Positions 48,260 to 60,622 are shown, counted from the stretch's first letter. The stretch is 64,000 bases of DNA from Chiayiivirga sp. (GCA_022647565.1 JALCLA010000003.1:372001-436000), one strand, 5' to 3'. Translations and numbers: made by a program. Notes: generated by a model from the letters alone, not told the origin.

Positions 48260-49420
48260 CTATCGCAGGCCGGTTTCGTTGCGCGCGATGACCAGGCGCT
48301 GAATCTCGCTGGTGCCCTCGTAGATTTCCGTGATCTTGGCGTCGCGGAAGTAGCGCTCCAGCGGCATTTCCTTCGAGTAGCCCATGCCGCCGTGGATCTG
48401 CACCGCCTGGTGCGCGATCCACATCGCGGCCTCGGACGCAGTGAGTTTGGCGATCGCGGCCTCGTTGCCGAAGCGTGCGCCGCCCTTCTCGAATTCGCCC
48501 TTCTGCCAGGCCGCACGCAGCGTCAGCAGCGTGGCCGCGTCGAGCTTGCATTTCATGTCGGCGATCTTGGCCTGGGTCATCTGGAAGGTGCCGATCGGCG
48601 CGCCGAAGGCCTTGCGCTCCTTCACGTAGGCCACGGTGGCCTCGTATGCCGCGCGCGCGATGCCCAGCGCCTGCGAGGCGATGCCGATGCGGCCGGCGTC
48701 CAGCACGCCCATCGCGATCTTGAAGCCCTCGCCTTCCTGACCGAGCACGTCGTCCGCTGCGCATACGTAGTCGGTGAACTCGATTTCGCAGGTGGCCGAA
48801 GCGCGAATGCCGAGCTTGGGCTCGGTCTTGCCGCGGTGGAACCCGGGCTTGGTGGTGTCGATCATGAAGGCGGTAATGCCACGCGCACCCTTGTCCGGGT
48901 CGCTCAGCGCGAATAGCACGATGTACTTCGCCACCGGGCCCGAGGTGATCCAGCTCTTCTTGCCGTTGACGACGAAACTGCCGTCGGCCTGCTTCACCGC
49001 GCGGCAACGCATGGCGGTGGCGTCGGAACCCGACTGCGGCTCGGTCAGCGCGAACGCGCCGATTTCCTTGCCTTCGGCAATGGCCCGCACGTAGGTCTGC
49101 TTCTGCGCTTCGGTACCGAATTTCAGGATGCCGTTGCAGAACAGCGAATTGTTCACCGACACGATGGTCGAATGCGCCGCGTCGGCGTGCGCGATCTCGA
49201 TCATCGCCAGCACGTAACTGATCGGGTCCATGCCGGCGCCACCGTACTCGGTCGGCACCTCGATCCCCATCAGACCGTTCTCGCCCAGGGTGCGGATGTT
49301 CGCGAGCGGGAACTCGCCGGTCTGGTCGTGGTGCTCGGCACTGGGCGCGATCTTCTCGCGTGCGATGCGACGCGCCACGTCCTGGATCATCAGTTGTTCT
49401 TCGGTGAAGCGGAAATCCAT
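48260..49420 (-). CDS. Acyl-CoA dehydrogenase (short-chain/butyryl-CoA type)
   Basis: A 386-residue FAD enzyme of fatty-acid or amino-acid beta-oxidation that makes the trans-2-enoyl-CoA. Visible features are the FAD/substrate block GAFALTEPQSGSDATAM, the second signature (QIHGGMGYSKEMPLERYFRD) and the catalytic base E368 in EIYEGTSEIQ, the position used by short- and medium-chain enzymes. Its length is exactly that of the family. It is divergent from the ArsR-methyltransferase/metH operon and ends in its own terminator. Confidence 0.95.
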   Translation of the reverse strand: MDFRFTEEQLMIQDVARRIAREKIAPSAEHHDQTGEFPLANIRTLGENGLMGIEVPTEYGGAGMDPISYVLAMIEIAHADAAHSTIVSVNNSLFCNGILKFGTEAQKQTYVRAIAEGKEIGAFALTEPQSGSDATAMRCRAVKQADGSFVVNGKKSWITSGPVAKYIVLFALSDPDKGARGITAFMIDTTKPGFHRGKTEPKLGIRASATCEIEFTDYVCAADDVLGQEGEGFKIAMGVLDAGRIGIASQALGIARAAYEATVAYVKERKAFGAPIGTFQMTQAKIADMKCKLDAATLLTLRAAWQKGEFEKGGARFGNEAAIAKLTASEAAMWIAHQAVQIHGGMGYSKEMPLERYFRDAKITEIYEGTSEIQRLVIARNETGLR

Positions 49421-49546
49421 GGGGAGGTCCTGGGCCAGGTCGGAGCGGCGTAGTTTAGCGGCTCGCCCGCGTCAACTCCTTCCTCCGCCAGCCATCGGGT
49501 CTGGCGTAGCAAGCCGTCCTTGACCGTTGCCCGGCACCACCGGACA

Positions 49547-49578
49547 ATTCATCCCTGAATCGCGATGAAGGGATGAAT
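49547..49578. promoter_or_regulatory. Inverted repeat over the RBS of the arsR-metH operon
   Basis: ATTCATCCCT (49547-49556) and AGGGATGAAT (49569-49578) are perfect complements around a 12-nt spacer that itself contains the palindrome ATCGCGAT. The right arm holds the AGGGA ribosome binding site of the GTG start at 49581. It may be an operator for the ArsR-type product, an RNA hairpin masking the RBS, or both. Confidence 0.6.
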
Positions 49579-49580
49579 GC

Positions 49581-50510
49581 GTGGATCTCGATGCCTGGTC
49601 AGCCTGTCTGCGGGTCCTGTCCGACCCAACCCGGGTGCGGCTGCTGACGCTGCTGGAACGCGACGAATTGACCGTGGCCGAACTCGCCGCGATCACGCGC
49701 CTGGCCCAGCCCCGCGTGTCCACCCATCTCGCCAAGCTCAAGGAACATGGTCTGGTGCGTGATCGCCGCTCCGGCGTTTCGGCCTATTACCGATTTGCCG
49801 AAGACGACCTCGACGCCGCGCAGCAGGCGCTGTGGAAGGCATTGAGCGAAGGCGCGGACGATCCCCTGCTGCGCTCCGACGCCGAACGCCTGCCCGCGGT
49901 GCTCGCCACGCGCGCCGCCGACCAGAACTGGGCCGATTCCGTGGCCGGCGACATGGAACGCCACTACTCGCCCGGCCGCACCTGGGAAGCCATGGCGCGC
50001 GCCGCGCTGCAACTGCTCGAACCCGGCGACGTGCTCGACATCGCCTCGGGCGACGGCGTGCTGGCCGAGCTGCTCGCGCCGCGCAGCCGCCGCTACGTCT
50101 GCATCGACTCCAGCAGCAAGGTAGTGGCGGCGGCGCAGGAGCGGCTCCGCGTGCTCCCCAACGTGGAAGTGCGCGAAGGCGACATGCATGCACTGGCCTT
50201 CAAGGACGCAAGTTTCGATCTGGTGTTGCTGGTGCATGCGCTCACCTATGCCGAGAAGCCGGCGCAGGCCTTGGTCGAGTCGACGCGCGTGCTGCGCCGC
50301 GGCGGTCGCCTGCTCGCCACCACCCTCGCCAGGCACGAACACCGCGGCGCGATCGAGCCTTACGGTCACGCCAATCTCGGCTTCACGCCGAAGGAGCTGG
50401 CCAGGCTCGCGCAGAAGGCAGGGCTCGAAGTCCTGAGTTGCGACGTGGTGGCCCGCGAGAAGCGCCCGCCGCATTTCGAAGTGGTTTCGTTGCTGGCGAA
50501 GAAGATATGA
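49581..50510 (+). CDS. ArsR-type HTH regulator fused to SAM-dependent methyltransferase
   Basis: A 309-residue two-domain protein starting at a GTG. Residues 1-90 are an ArsR winged helix ([38 protein letters not shown]) without the CxC metal site of arsenic sensors. Residues about 120-300 are a class I methyltransferase with motif [15 protein letters not shown] (151-164) and [15 protein letters not shown]. Its stop overlaps the metH ATG. Such fusions next to methionine genes are known in proteobacteria, and related SahR regulators respond to S-adenosylhomocysteine, so the methyltransferase fold may act as a SAM/SAH sensor. That role is inference. Confidence 0.9.
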   Translation: MDLDAWSACLRVLSDPTRVRLLTLLERDELTVAELAAITRLAQPRVSTHLAKLKEHGLVRDRRSGVSAYYRFAEDDLDAAQQALWKALSEGADDPLLRSDAERLPAVLATRAADQNWADSVAGDMERHYSPGRTWEAMARAALQLLEPGDVLDIASGDGVLAELLAPRSRRYVCIDSSSKVVAAAQERLRVLPNVEVREGDMHALAFKDASFDLVLLVHALTYAEKPAQALVESTRVLRRGGRLLATTLARHEHRGAIEPYGHANLGFTPKELARLAQKAGLEVLSCDVVAREKRPPHFEVVSLLAKKI

Positions 50511-51630
50511 ACACCTTGCCCTGGTCCAACCCGAAGCGCGTCGCCGCGCTCCAGGCCGCGCTGGCGCGGCGCATCCTGATCATCGATGGCGCCATGGGCA
50601 CCATGATCCAGCGTCACGATCTGCAGGAAGCGGACTACCGCGGCGAACGCTTCGCGCGCGGCTTCGATTCATTGCGCGAGTCCCTCGCGGAGAAACCGGC
50701 CATCCATGGCCGGACTTCTCACGAAGAGCACGATCACGAATGTCAAGGCTGCGACCAGCGCGGCAACAACGACCTACTCACGCTGACCCGCCCCGACATC
50801 ATCCGCACCATCCACCGGCAATACCTGGAAGCCGGCGCCGACCTGATCGAGACCAACACCTTCAACTCCACCTCGATCTCGCTGGCCGATTACCGACTGC
50901 AGCACCTCGTCCGCGAACTCAACCGCGAAGGCGCACGCATCGCGCGACTGGAATGCGACGCGATCGAGGCAATCGACCCGTCGCAGCCGCGCTTCGTGGT
51001 CGGCGTGCTCGGCCCCACCAGCCGCACCGCTTCGCTCAGTCCCGACGTGAACCGCCCCGGATTCCGCGCCATCAGCTTCGACGAACTGGCCGAGGCCTAC
51101 CGCGAGGCCACGGCCGGCCTGATCGAAGGCGGCGCCGACGTCATCATGGTGGAAACCATCTTCGACACGCTCAACGCCAAGGCTGCCCTGTTTGCGATCG
51201 AAGACGAGTTCGAGGCACGCGACCAGCGCCTGCCGGTGCTGATCTCCGGCACCATCACCGATGCTTCGGGTCGCACCTTGTCGGGTCAGACCGCCGAAGC
51301 GTTCTGGTATTCGTTGCGCCACGCACAGCCACTCTCGATCGGATTGAATTGCGCGCTCGGCGCCAAGGACCTGCGCCAGCACATCGACGTCCTGTCCCAG
51401 GTGGCCGATACGCGCGTCAGCTGCCATCCGAATGCTGGCTTGCCGAACGCTTTCGGCGGCTACGACGAAACTCCGGAAGACATGGCCGCGGTGCTGCACG
51501 AGTTCGCGCAGGCCGGGCTGTTGAACCTGGTGGGTGGCTGCTGCGGCACGACGCCCGAGCACATTGCCGCCATCGCCGCCGCCGTTGCCTCGGTGGCGCC
51601 ACGTCCGATCCCGCAACTGGCCGACGTCAC

Positions 51631-51634
<4 letters not shown>
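50507..51634 (+). CDS. metH: Methionine synthase MetH, homocysteine-binding module (split gene, N-part)
   Basis: A 375-residue protein equal to module 1 of cobalamin-dependent methionine synthase, which binds and activates homocysteine through zinc. It has the barrel start [39 protein letters not shown], and the zinc Cys residues in GLNCALG and [12 protein letters not shown]. Between GERFARG and RGNNDLL it carries an insert of roughly 30 residues rich in His/Cys (H72, H75, H77, C79, C82) that is absent from E. coli MetH. The stop overlaps the start of the second MetH gene (ATGA), so the split falls exactly at the domain boundary and is not a frameshift. Confidence 0.95.
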
Positions 51635-54314
<2,680 letters not shown>

Positions 54315-54318
<4 letters not shown>

Positions 54319-55454
54319 CGATCGCGGCGCCCGGCGGTGAGGTGCCCGTGATCGGCATCGTCGGCAACGAGGGCGCCTACGGCCGCTGGCTGACGCGATT
54401 CTGTCGCGAGCAGTTGGGCCTGCGCGTCATCGGCAGCGACCCGGCCAGCGCTGAATCGCTGACGCCACGGCAGCTGGTGCTGCAGAGCGACGTGCTGGTG
54501 TTCAGTGTGCCGATCCGCGCCACGGTGCGGGTCATCGACACCTATGTCCACGCCGCGGCCGGTGCGGAAGCCGGCAAGCTGTGGCTGGACCTGACTTCGA
54601 TCAAGCAGGCGCCTGTCGAAGCAATGCTGCGCTCCCGTGCGGAAGTGGTCGGCCTGCATCCGATGGCCGCGCCGCCCAAGATCGAGTGCCTGAAGGGTCG
54701 CAGCCTGGCGGTCTGCGCGGCTCGACTCGCACGCTGGCGGCCCTGGGTCGAACACCTGCTGGAACGACTGCAGGCCGACTGCATCGAGATCGATCCGCAA
54801 GTCCACGACCGTGCCATGGCCCTGGTGCAGGGATTGGTGCATGCCACGCACATGGGCCAGGCTGCGCTGCTGCGGGAGCTGGCACCGGAGATTGGCGGAC
54901 TGGCCACGCTGCTGGCATTGCGCACCGTCGGCCTCGATCTCGACCTCACCGTCACCGGGCGCCTGCTCGCCGGCAACCCGTCCATCTACGAAGACATCCA
55001 GTTCGACAATCCGCACGTGCTGCCCATGCTGCAGCGGTTGTGCCTGGCACTGACGCGCCTGCGCGACGAAGTGGCGCGCGGCGACGAGGCAGCACGCTCG
55101 GCCATGAGGGAAGGCTTCCTTCAGGAGACTGCCACATGGTTCGGACCATCGGAACTGGCCGCGCGCAGCCATGCGTTCGAACGCATGGGTTACCTCCAGG
55201 CCGACCTGCGCAGCCGCCGTTTCCTCAGCGTCTACCTGCCGGAAGATCGACCGGGCTCGCTGCGTCGGGTGCTGGAAGTATTCGAGCGACTCGGCGTGAA
55301 CCTGGAGTCGATCCACTCCTCGCGCAACGCCGATGGCGAGCTGCATTTCCGCTTCGGCCTGGATCGGCTTCCGATCACGCTCGAAACGCTGCGCGACGCG
55401 GTCGAATCGGCGGGCATGGCTCGCATAGTCGATGCGGGCGATGCGATGAGTTGA
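54315..55454 (+). CDS. tyrA: Prephenate dehydrogenase with C-terminal ACT domain
   Basis: A 379-residue TyrA-type enzyme of tyrosine synthesis. The NAD-binding start is [17 protein letters not shown], then [13 protein letters not shown] and the conserved GLHPMAAPP. The catalytic helical region holds [19 protein letters not shown]. Residues about 300-372 form an ACT domain ([31 protein letters not shown]), presumably for tyrosine feedback. It is the last gene of the coupled metH operon (start overlaps the metH stop). Its stop is only 3 bp from the convergent secreted-protein gene, with no room for a terminator. Confidence 0.88.
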
Positions 55455-55457
55455 TCC

Positions 55458-56564
55458 TCAGTTCTCGAACCCGTTGCGGAACACGCCGTCGCCGGGGACC
55501 ACCGAACTGCGCACGCAGTCATAGGTCTCGCCGATGCGCGGACCAGTATCGAGCACGGTGAAGTCGCTCACCAGCACGGGTGTGCGGTTGCCCGGGCTGC
55601 CATCCCAGAACGTCCGGGAGTCGATCCCGAGTCCGTCCCACGTCGCCGTCGTGTGACGGTCGGATTCGAAGGTGAGTGCAATGTTGCCGCCATCGGCCAG
55701 CACGATCCCGTAGCGTTGCATGGTGCGCAGGAGCACCTGTGCCGCGGCGTTGTAGCCCGCCATCGGAAAATTGCTGCGCAGGCGCAGGCGCGCGCCGTAG
55801 GGAACCGAGTTGACCGGCCCGCTGGGGGCACCGGCGTGCGTCGCCGGCCGCACATAGAGCCGGCCCTGCACTCCGCCGAGACTGGCATCGCTGGCCATTC
55901 GGTGGTTCGGAAGGATGAAGCGGATCGCATGCCCGAGGTCGGCGTTGCTCTGGCTGGCGGCGGCGCTCACTTCATCAGCGTTGGGCAGCAGCGGCGCAAT
56001 CGGGAAACCGGCGGCATCGGCGCTGGTGCAGTGCTCGCCGCGCCCTTCGGGTGGATACACCACGGACAAATCCCAGATGATCAGGCCCAGGCTATCGAGC
56101 TGCCCGCCGCTCAGGTTCCCGCTGTACAACTCGTACAGCAAGGAGCCATCGCGCACGATCAGGTGGCAGTCGTTGTCTTCGTTGTTGCAGGTCAGGCCGT
56201 TCTCGCCTTCGAATGCTGCATCCGCCGGCACCGGCATCATCGTGCCCAGCGGCTCGCTGTCGGGCAGGTAGTATTCGTCGTAGAACGCATGCTGCACCAC
56301 CGGGTAGCGCATGGGCATCTCTCCCGGCGCGAGCTGGCGCACGTGAAACGAGAAGTCGATCTGGAAGCGATTCCCGCTACCCCAACCACCCTCTCCCACC
56401 AGCGTGGAGATCATGGTAGTGGAATCGGGATGCGGCGCCGCCGCACTGATGTCCTGGTGCCACACCGCGCCGGCTGGAAAGCGTGGCGGAGGTGCTGCAA
56501 CGGCGCCAGACACCAGTATCGACGCGACACCCAACCCCAACAGTCTGTTGCCCAAGACCACCAT
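55458..56564 (-). CDS. Secreted protein of unknown function with C-terminal FxxGFE motif
   Basis: A 368-residue protein I do not recognise. It has a signal peptide (LLGLGVASILVSGAVAAPPP), and the mature part has few charged clusters and looks beta-rich. Several Cys (LTCNNEDNDCHLI, EHCTS, TYDC) suggest disulfides, in keeping with an extracytoplasmic location. The C-terminus is GDGVFRNGFEN, very similar in form to the end of the M14 peptidase (SIFAHGFE). It is the last gene after DUF2058, slyX and ugd on the same strand, 40 bp from DUF2058, and is convergent with tyrA. Confidence 0.75.
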   Translation of the reverse strand: MVVLGNRLLGLGVASILVSGAVAAPPPRFPAGAVWHQDISAAAPHPDSTTMISTLVGEGGWGSGNRFQIDFSFHVRQLAPGEMPMRYPVVQHAFYDEYYLPDSEPLGTMMPVPADAAFEGENGLTCNNEDNDCHLIVRDGSLLYELYSGNLSGGQLDSLGLIIWDLSVVYPPEGRGEHCTSADAAGFPIAPLLPNADEVSAAASQSNADLGHAIRFILPNHRMASDASLGGVQGRLYVRPATHAGAPSGPVNSVPYGARLRLRSNFPMAGYNAAAQVLLRTMQRYGIVLADGGNIALTFESDRHTTATWDGLGIDSRTFWDGSPGNRTPVLVSDFTVLDTGPRIGETYDCVRSSVVPGDGVFRNGFEN

Positions 56565-56604
56565 CGCCCCGTCCTCGACTCGTTGATTGCAAGCTTGCGC
56601 CCGA

Positions 56605-57192
56605 TTACCAGATCAGATCGTCGGGCACCTGGAATTTCGGGTCGGCGTAGCCATCCTCGCCCGTCGTCGACGCGGGATCGACCAGCAAGGCCAGCACGCC
56701 GGGCAGCAGTTCGTTCGCGGCACGCGCATGCTCGGCGCTGACCAGGTGATAGCGTCCACCCTGCTGCACCACGCCAAGGTCTCCGGCGTTCAGTGCCTTG
56801 AGCTGATCGACGGTGACATGGATGCGGCGGATCTTGCCGCCGTACTCGAAATGCCGAGCGACCTCGGCCGCGGCATCGTTGAGTGTCGCCAGCTTCAGCA
56901 GTTCGGCCAGCTTCAACTTGCCTTCGCGCTTGCGCGCGGCCTCGGCCTGGCGCTCGCGCTCGGAGGCGATGCGCTCGTCCTTCTCCTTCTGTGCGCGGAT
57001 GGCATAGGCCTTGGCCAGATCCATCTCGCCGCTCGCACGCTTCTTCTCCGGCGCGCGAGGATTGGCCCCGGCATGGCGTGGATTGCGCTGGTTCTGCGGT
57101 GGACGGCGGGCTCCGTCATGGGCCGGTCTCGCGGGCTTGGGCGCAGGCTTGAAGCCGAGGCCGAGCAACTGGTCGCGCAGGGTATCGCTCAT
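56605..57192 (-). CDS. DUF2058 family protein (YaiL-like)
   Basis: A 195-residue cytoplasmic protein of the DUF2058 (YaiL) family. It begins SDTLRDQLLGLGF and has a Pro/Arg-rich, basic low-complexity N-terminal third, a charged helical middle (AYAIRAQKEKDERIASERER, likely coiled coil) and a conserved C-terminal domain (KIRRIHVTVDQLKALNAGDL, then ...KFQVPDDLIW). The basic tail and coil suggest nucleic-acid or ribosome association, but no function is established. It lies 59 bp downstream of slyX. Confidence 0.85.
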   Translation of the reverse strand: MSDTLRDQLLGLGFKPAPKPARPAHDGARRPPQNQRNPRHAGANPRAPEKKRASGEMDLAKAYAIRAQKEKDERIASERERQAEAARKREGKLKLAELLKLATLNDAAAEVARHFEYGGKIRRIHVTVDQLKALNAGDLGVVQQGGRYHLVSAEHARAANELLPGVLALLVDPASTTGEDGYADPKFQVPDDLIW

Positions 57193-57251
57193 CGGGTCGT
57201 GCTCATCTGAATCCGGATCGCATCGTTCAATCGTTCGGGCATCATGCCGCC

Positions 57252-57461
57252 TCAGTAGTGCGGCGGTGGCGGCTCGCTTGCCGGGTCGGCATAGAGCAGG
57301 CCGCGCAGGGTCTTGAGGTCGGCCAGCGCGCGTTCGAGTTCGCGCCGCAACTCGATGAGCTCCCGCCCCTGGGCGGTCATTACCTCGTTGAGTTCGGCCA
57401 GGGTGTGCTCCTGGAACGCCACGCGCGTTTCCAGTTCCACCAGGCGTTCGTTCTCGCTCAT
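57252..57461 (-). CDS. slyX: SlyX family protein
   Basis: A 69-residue protein matching SlyX. It is a short coiled coil (ERLVELETRVAFQEHTLAEL, then ELIELRRELERALADLKTLR) ending in the typical acidic/proline tail PASEPPPPHY. The ATG at 57461 gives the family start MSENERL; the longer open frame to 57647 overlaps ugd and is not used. The function is unknown across the family. It lies between ugd and the DUF2058 gene on the same strand. Confidence 0.9.
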   Translation of the reverse strand: MSENERLVELETRVAFQEHTLAELNEVMTAQGRELIELRRELERALADLKTLRGLLYADPASEPPPPHY

Positions 57462-57484
57462 GGCGCGTGTTCCGGGTCGGCGTG

Positions 57485-58828
57485 CTACGCGGGTGAACGC
57501 ACCGAGCGTCCGCGCCCGATGCCGTAGTAGGCGATGCCGGCCGCCTCCACCACGTTCGGCTCGTAGATGTTGCGGCCGTCGAACAGGACCGGCGTGCGCA
57601 AGGTCGCCGCGATGTGGGCGAAGTCGGGACTCCAGAATGCCTTCCACTCGGTGATCACCACCAGGGCATCGGCGCCCTCCAGGGCGACTTCGGCACTATC
57701 GCAGAGCACGAGGTCATCGCGCTCGCCGTAGATGCGATGCGTCTCCACCATGGCTTCCGGGTCGTAGGCGCGCACCTGCGCTCCCGCTGCCCACAGCAGC
57801 ATCAGCAAGCTGCGGCTCGAGGCCTCCCGCATGTCGTCGGTGTTGGGTTTGAACGCCAGGCCCCAGAGCGCAATGGTCTTGCCGCGCAGCTCACCCTTGA
57901 AGTGCTGCAACAGCCGGGCGAAGAGGACACCCTTCTGGTCGCGGTTCACCGCCTCCACCGCGCCCAGCACGCGCGCTTCGTAACCGTGCTGGCGCGCGGT
58001 GCGCTCCAGCGCCTGCACGTCCTTGGGGAAGCACGAGCCGCCGTAACCGGCACCGGGGTAGATGAAGCTGTAGCCGATGCGCGGATCGGAGCCGATGCCG
58101 TGTCGCACCATTTCGATGTCGGCACCCACGCGCTCTGCGATGTTGGCCATTTCGTTCATGAAGCTGATCTTGGTCGCGAGCATCGCGTTCGCGGCGTACT
58201 TGGTCAGTTCGGCCGAGCGCACGTCCATCAGCACCAGGCGCTCGTGATTGCGATTGAACGGCGCATACAACGCCTTGAGCTTGTCGATGGCACGCGGGCT
58301 GTCGGAGCCGACGATGATGCGATCGGGCCGCATGCAGTCCTTGACTGCATCGCCTTCCTTCAGGAATTCCGGGTTGGACACGACATCAAATGCAATGTCG
58401 ACGCCGCGCGCAGCCAGCTCGGAACTGATGGTTGCGCGCACCTTGTCGGCGGTGCCGACCGGCACGGTGGACTTGTTCACCACCACGGCCGGGCGCGCAA
58501 GGTGCCGCCCGATGCTGCGGGCCACGGCCAGCACGTGCCGCAGGTCGGCGCTGCCATCTTCATCCGGCGGCGTTCCCACCGCGATGAACACGAGGTCGCC
58601 GTGCGCCACCGCGGCTGCGGCGTCGGTGGTGAAATCCAGTCGCCGGGCGCGATGGTTGGCCACGACCATGTCCTCGAGCCCGGGTTCGAAGATCGGCAGT
58701 TCGCCGCGCTTGAGGCCATCGACCTTGGCGGCATCGATGTCCACGCACAACACGGTGTTTCCCACTTCCGCGAGGCAGGTGCCGGTAACGAGGCCGACGT
58801 AGCCGGTGCCGAAAATTGCGACTTTCAT
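57485..58828 (-). CDS. ugd: UDP-glucose 6-dehydrogenase
   Basis: A 447-residue enzyme that oxidises UDP-glucose to UDP-glucuronate for polysaccharide or LPS synthesis. It has the N-terminal NAD motif [21 protein letters not shown], the central signature [20 protein letters not shown], the catalytic C266 in [10 protein letters not shown] and the C-terminal UDP-binding block [18 protein letters not shown]. The length is normal. It is first of a minus-strand group (ugd, slyX, DUF2058, secreted protein); no other sugar-nucleotide or capsule genes are nearby. Confidence 0.96.
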   Translation of the reverse strand: MKVAIFGTGYVGLVTGTCLAEVGNTVLCVDIDAAKVDGLKRGELPIFEPGLEDMVVANHRARRLDFTTDAAAAVAHGDLVFIAVGTPPDEDGSADLRHVLAVARSIGRHLARPAVVVNKSTVPVGTADKVRATISSELAARGVDIAFDVVSNPEFLKEGDAVKDCMRPDRIIVGSDSPRAIDKLKALYAPFNRNHERLVLMDVRSAELTKYAANAMLATKISFMNEMANIAERVGADIEMVRHGIGSDPRIGYSFIYPGAGYGGSCFPKDVQALERTARQHGYEARVLGAVEAVNRDQKGVLFARLLQHFKGELRGKTIALWGLAFKPNTDDMREASSRSLLMLLWAAGAQVRAYDPEAMVETHRIYGERDDLVLCDSAEVALEGADALVVITEWKAFWSPDFAHIAATLRTPVLFDGRNIYEPNVVEAAGIAYYGIGRGRSVRSPA

Positions 58829-58916
58829 GCGATGCAGGCGAGTGGGACGTGGGGCACGGATGATAGCGCGGCGGAATGATCGGCCCGCACCTTCGGCTCA
58901 GGACACGAAAATGAAA

Positions 58917-58942
58917 CGGCCGGCGGGTCGCCCCGCCGGCCG
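58917..58942 (-). terminator. Terminator of the FKBP gene
   Basis: An 11-bp perfect stem (CGGCCGGCGGG and complement) with a 4-nt loop lies 24 bp after the FKBP stop. On the minus strand TTTCATTTTCG follows, an interrupted U-tract. Confidence 0.8.
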
Positions 58943-58966
58943 CATTCCAACTTGCGCTTGACGCGA

Positions 58967-59701
58967 TCAGTTCGCCGGGGCGGCCGCGTCGGTCGCCTTG
59001 ACGATTTCCAGCAGTTCCACTTCGAACTTGAGCGTGGCGTTCGGGCCGATCGGGCCCGGCGTGCCGCGGTCGCCGTAGGCGAGGTTCGAGGGGATCCACA
59101 GGGTGTACTTGCTGCCCACGGGCATCAGCTGCAGGGCTTCGGTCCAACCCGGGATCACGGCATTGAGCGCGAACTGCGCCGGCTGGCCACGATCAACCGA
59201 ACTGTCGAACTTGGTGCCGTCGAGCAGGGTGCCGGTGTAGTGCACCTTGACCTGATCGGTGGTGGCGGGCTTCGCGCCCTTGCCTTCGGTCACGACCTGG
59301 TACTGCAGGCCCGAGGCCGTGGTCTTCACGCCGGCAACCGACTTGTTCTTGGCCAGGAAGGCATCGCCTTCGGCCTTGTTCTTGGTGGCCAGAGCCTGGG
59401 TCTCGGAGGCACGCTTGGCCTGCAGGCGCTCAGCGAAGCCCTTCTGCACTTCCATCGCCTGCTCCTGGGTCAACAGCGGCTGTTCACCCTTGAGCGTGCC
59501 CTCGATCGCCTTCATGACCACGGCGAGGTCGATCTCGTCCTTGATCTGGGTGAGCGAGGAGCCGATCTGCATGCCGACCATGTAGCTGACCTTGTCCTTC
59601 TCGGTCTTGAGCGCGCTGTCCTGCGCCAAGCCAAGGCCGGAGACGCCGAACGCAGCCACGGTGGCCGTCGCGAGCAGGGTGTTACGCAGGGAACGCTTCA
59701 T
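58967..59701 (-). CDS. Periplasmic FKBP-type peptidyl-prolyl isomerase (FkpA/Mip-like)
   Basis: A 244-residue exported isomerase. The signal peptide is cleaved near LGLA/QDS. The N-terminal dimerisation helices (about 30-115, KVSYMVGMQIGSSL to LATKNKAEGDAFL) end in the linker KTTASGLQYQVV. The C-terminal FKBP domain (about 130-235) contains DQVKVHYTGTLLDGTKFDSS, VIPGWTEALQLMPVG and LAYGDRG. It accelerates proline isomerisation and chaperones envelope proteins. The ATG at 59701 is preferred over the TTG one codon upstream. It has its own terminator. Confidence 0.94.
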   Translation of the reverse strand: MKRSLRNTLLATATVAAFGVSGLGLAQDSALKTEKDKVSYMVGMQIGSSLTQIKDEIDLAVVMKAIEGTLKGEQPLLTQEQAMEVQKGFAERLQAKRASETQALATKNKAEGDAFLAKNKSVAGVKTTASGLQYQVVTEGKGAKPATTDQVKVHYTGTLLDGTKFDSSVDRGQPAQFALNAVIPGWTEALQLMPVGSKYTLWIPSNLAYGDRGTPGPIGPNATLKFEVELLEIVKATDAAAPAN

Positions 59702-59869
59702 CAATTACTCCAGAAAGGATTCAGACCAAGAAGGGTGCGCCGAACAGCCTCCGGCGCGAAAGGCGGCGTATTGTGAGGCCGGGCCTCGGGGCACGCAACG
59801 CCAGCCCTGTGACCGTGTTGCAGGCCTTCGGTTCCGCGGGGTACCGGCGCACTTCAGCCGGCGGAAGCC

Positions 59870-60445
59870 TCAGTCGGCATCGTTCGAGGCCGCCGCACCA
59901 GGACGTTCCGCGGCCAGCAATTCCTCGATCTTGGCCAGCAGGTCCGCATCCTCGGGCGTGGTTCGGCTGCCGAAATTCGCCACGGGCTTTCCTTCGCGGT
60001 CGATCAGGTACTTGTGGAAATTCCAGCCAGGCGTGCTGCCGGTCATCGCTGCGAGCTGCCGATACAGGGGTGTGGTGTCGTCGCCCTTCACATGCACCTT
60101 TTCGAACATCGGGAACTTCACGCCGTAGGTGAGCTTGCAGAACTCCTGGATCTCGTCCTCGCTGCCCGGTTCCTGACCCATGAAATCGTTCGAGGGGAAG
60201 CCGACGACCGAAAAGCCGCGGTCGTGGAGCCGCGCATGCAGGGCTTCCAGCCCCTCGTATTGCGGGGTGAAGCCGCACTTGCTCGCGGTATTCACCACCA
60301 GCAAGACCTGGCCCTGGAACCTGTCACACAGGTTTACCGCGTCTTTCCCGGCCAGGGGCCGATAGCTGTGGTTCAGCAAGTCGGAGCAGGCCAAAGCACT
60401 CAGCGGCATCATCCAGAGCAACGCAGCAGCAACCCTAATCTTCAT
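59870..60445 (-). CDS. Glutathione peroxidase family protein, exported
   Basis: A 191-residue Cys-type glutathione/thioredoxin peroxidase. The peroxidatic Cys is in VVNTASKCGFTPQYEGLEAL, the Gln/Asn region in VVGFPSNDFMGQEPG and the Trp motif in GWNFHKYLIDREG, a complete Gpx fold. An N-terminal hydrophobic stretch (MKIRVAAALLWMMPLSALA/CSD) indicates export, so this copy would reduce peroxides in the periplasm. A good RBS (AAGGAG) precedes the ATG at 60445. It ends 168 bp before the FKBP gene start and is divergent from the YtrA-type operon. Confidence 0.92.
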   Translation of the reverse strand: MKIRVAAALLWMMPLSALACSDLLNHSYRPLAGKDAVNLCDRFQGQVLLVVNTASKCGFTPQYEGLEALHARLHDRGFSVVGFPSNDFMGQEPGSEDEIQEFCKLTYGVKFPMFEKVHVKGDDTTPLYRQLAAMTGSTPGWNFHKYLIDREGKPVANFGSRTTPEDADLLAKIEELLAAERPGAAASNDAD

Positions 60446-60549
60446 CACAAGCTCCTTTGAAAACAACTGATTGGCGGAATTCTGGCCGGGGTGTGCCGCA
60501 GCATACGACGAACTTGCCGGCGCGGCTGAATCAGCCCGGCTGGCGGGTG

Positions 60550-60577
60550 TTGACAGAAGCATTCTTAGTGCTATAGT
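60550..60577 (+). promoter_or_regulatory. Sigma-70 promoter of the YtrA-type operon
   Basis: A perfect -35 TTGACA (60550-60555) and -10 TATAGT (60572-60577) are separated by 16 bp. The -10 sits in the imperfect palindrome AGTGCTATAGTTCT, a candidate site for autoregulation by the operon's GntR protein. Confidence 0.75.
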
Positions 60578-60622
60578 TCTCTACAACACCTGTCCGTTAC
60601 CTCACCGAATGTGGGAGGCGAT

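Noticed and set aside
48133-48516. N-terminal extension of NAD-GDH by 128 codons
   Set aside because: The extension is Arg/Ser-rich, crosses a terminator and lies antisense to the acyl-CoA dehydrogenase; the family N-terminus begins at 48132.
49421-49546. SAM or SAH riboswitch before the metH operon
   Set aside because: I could not find the conserved SAH or SAM aptamer motifs; only the inverted repeat at the RBS is supported.
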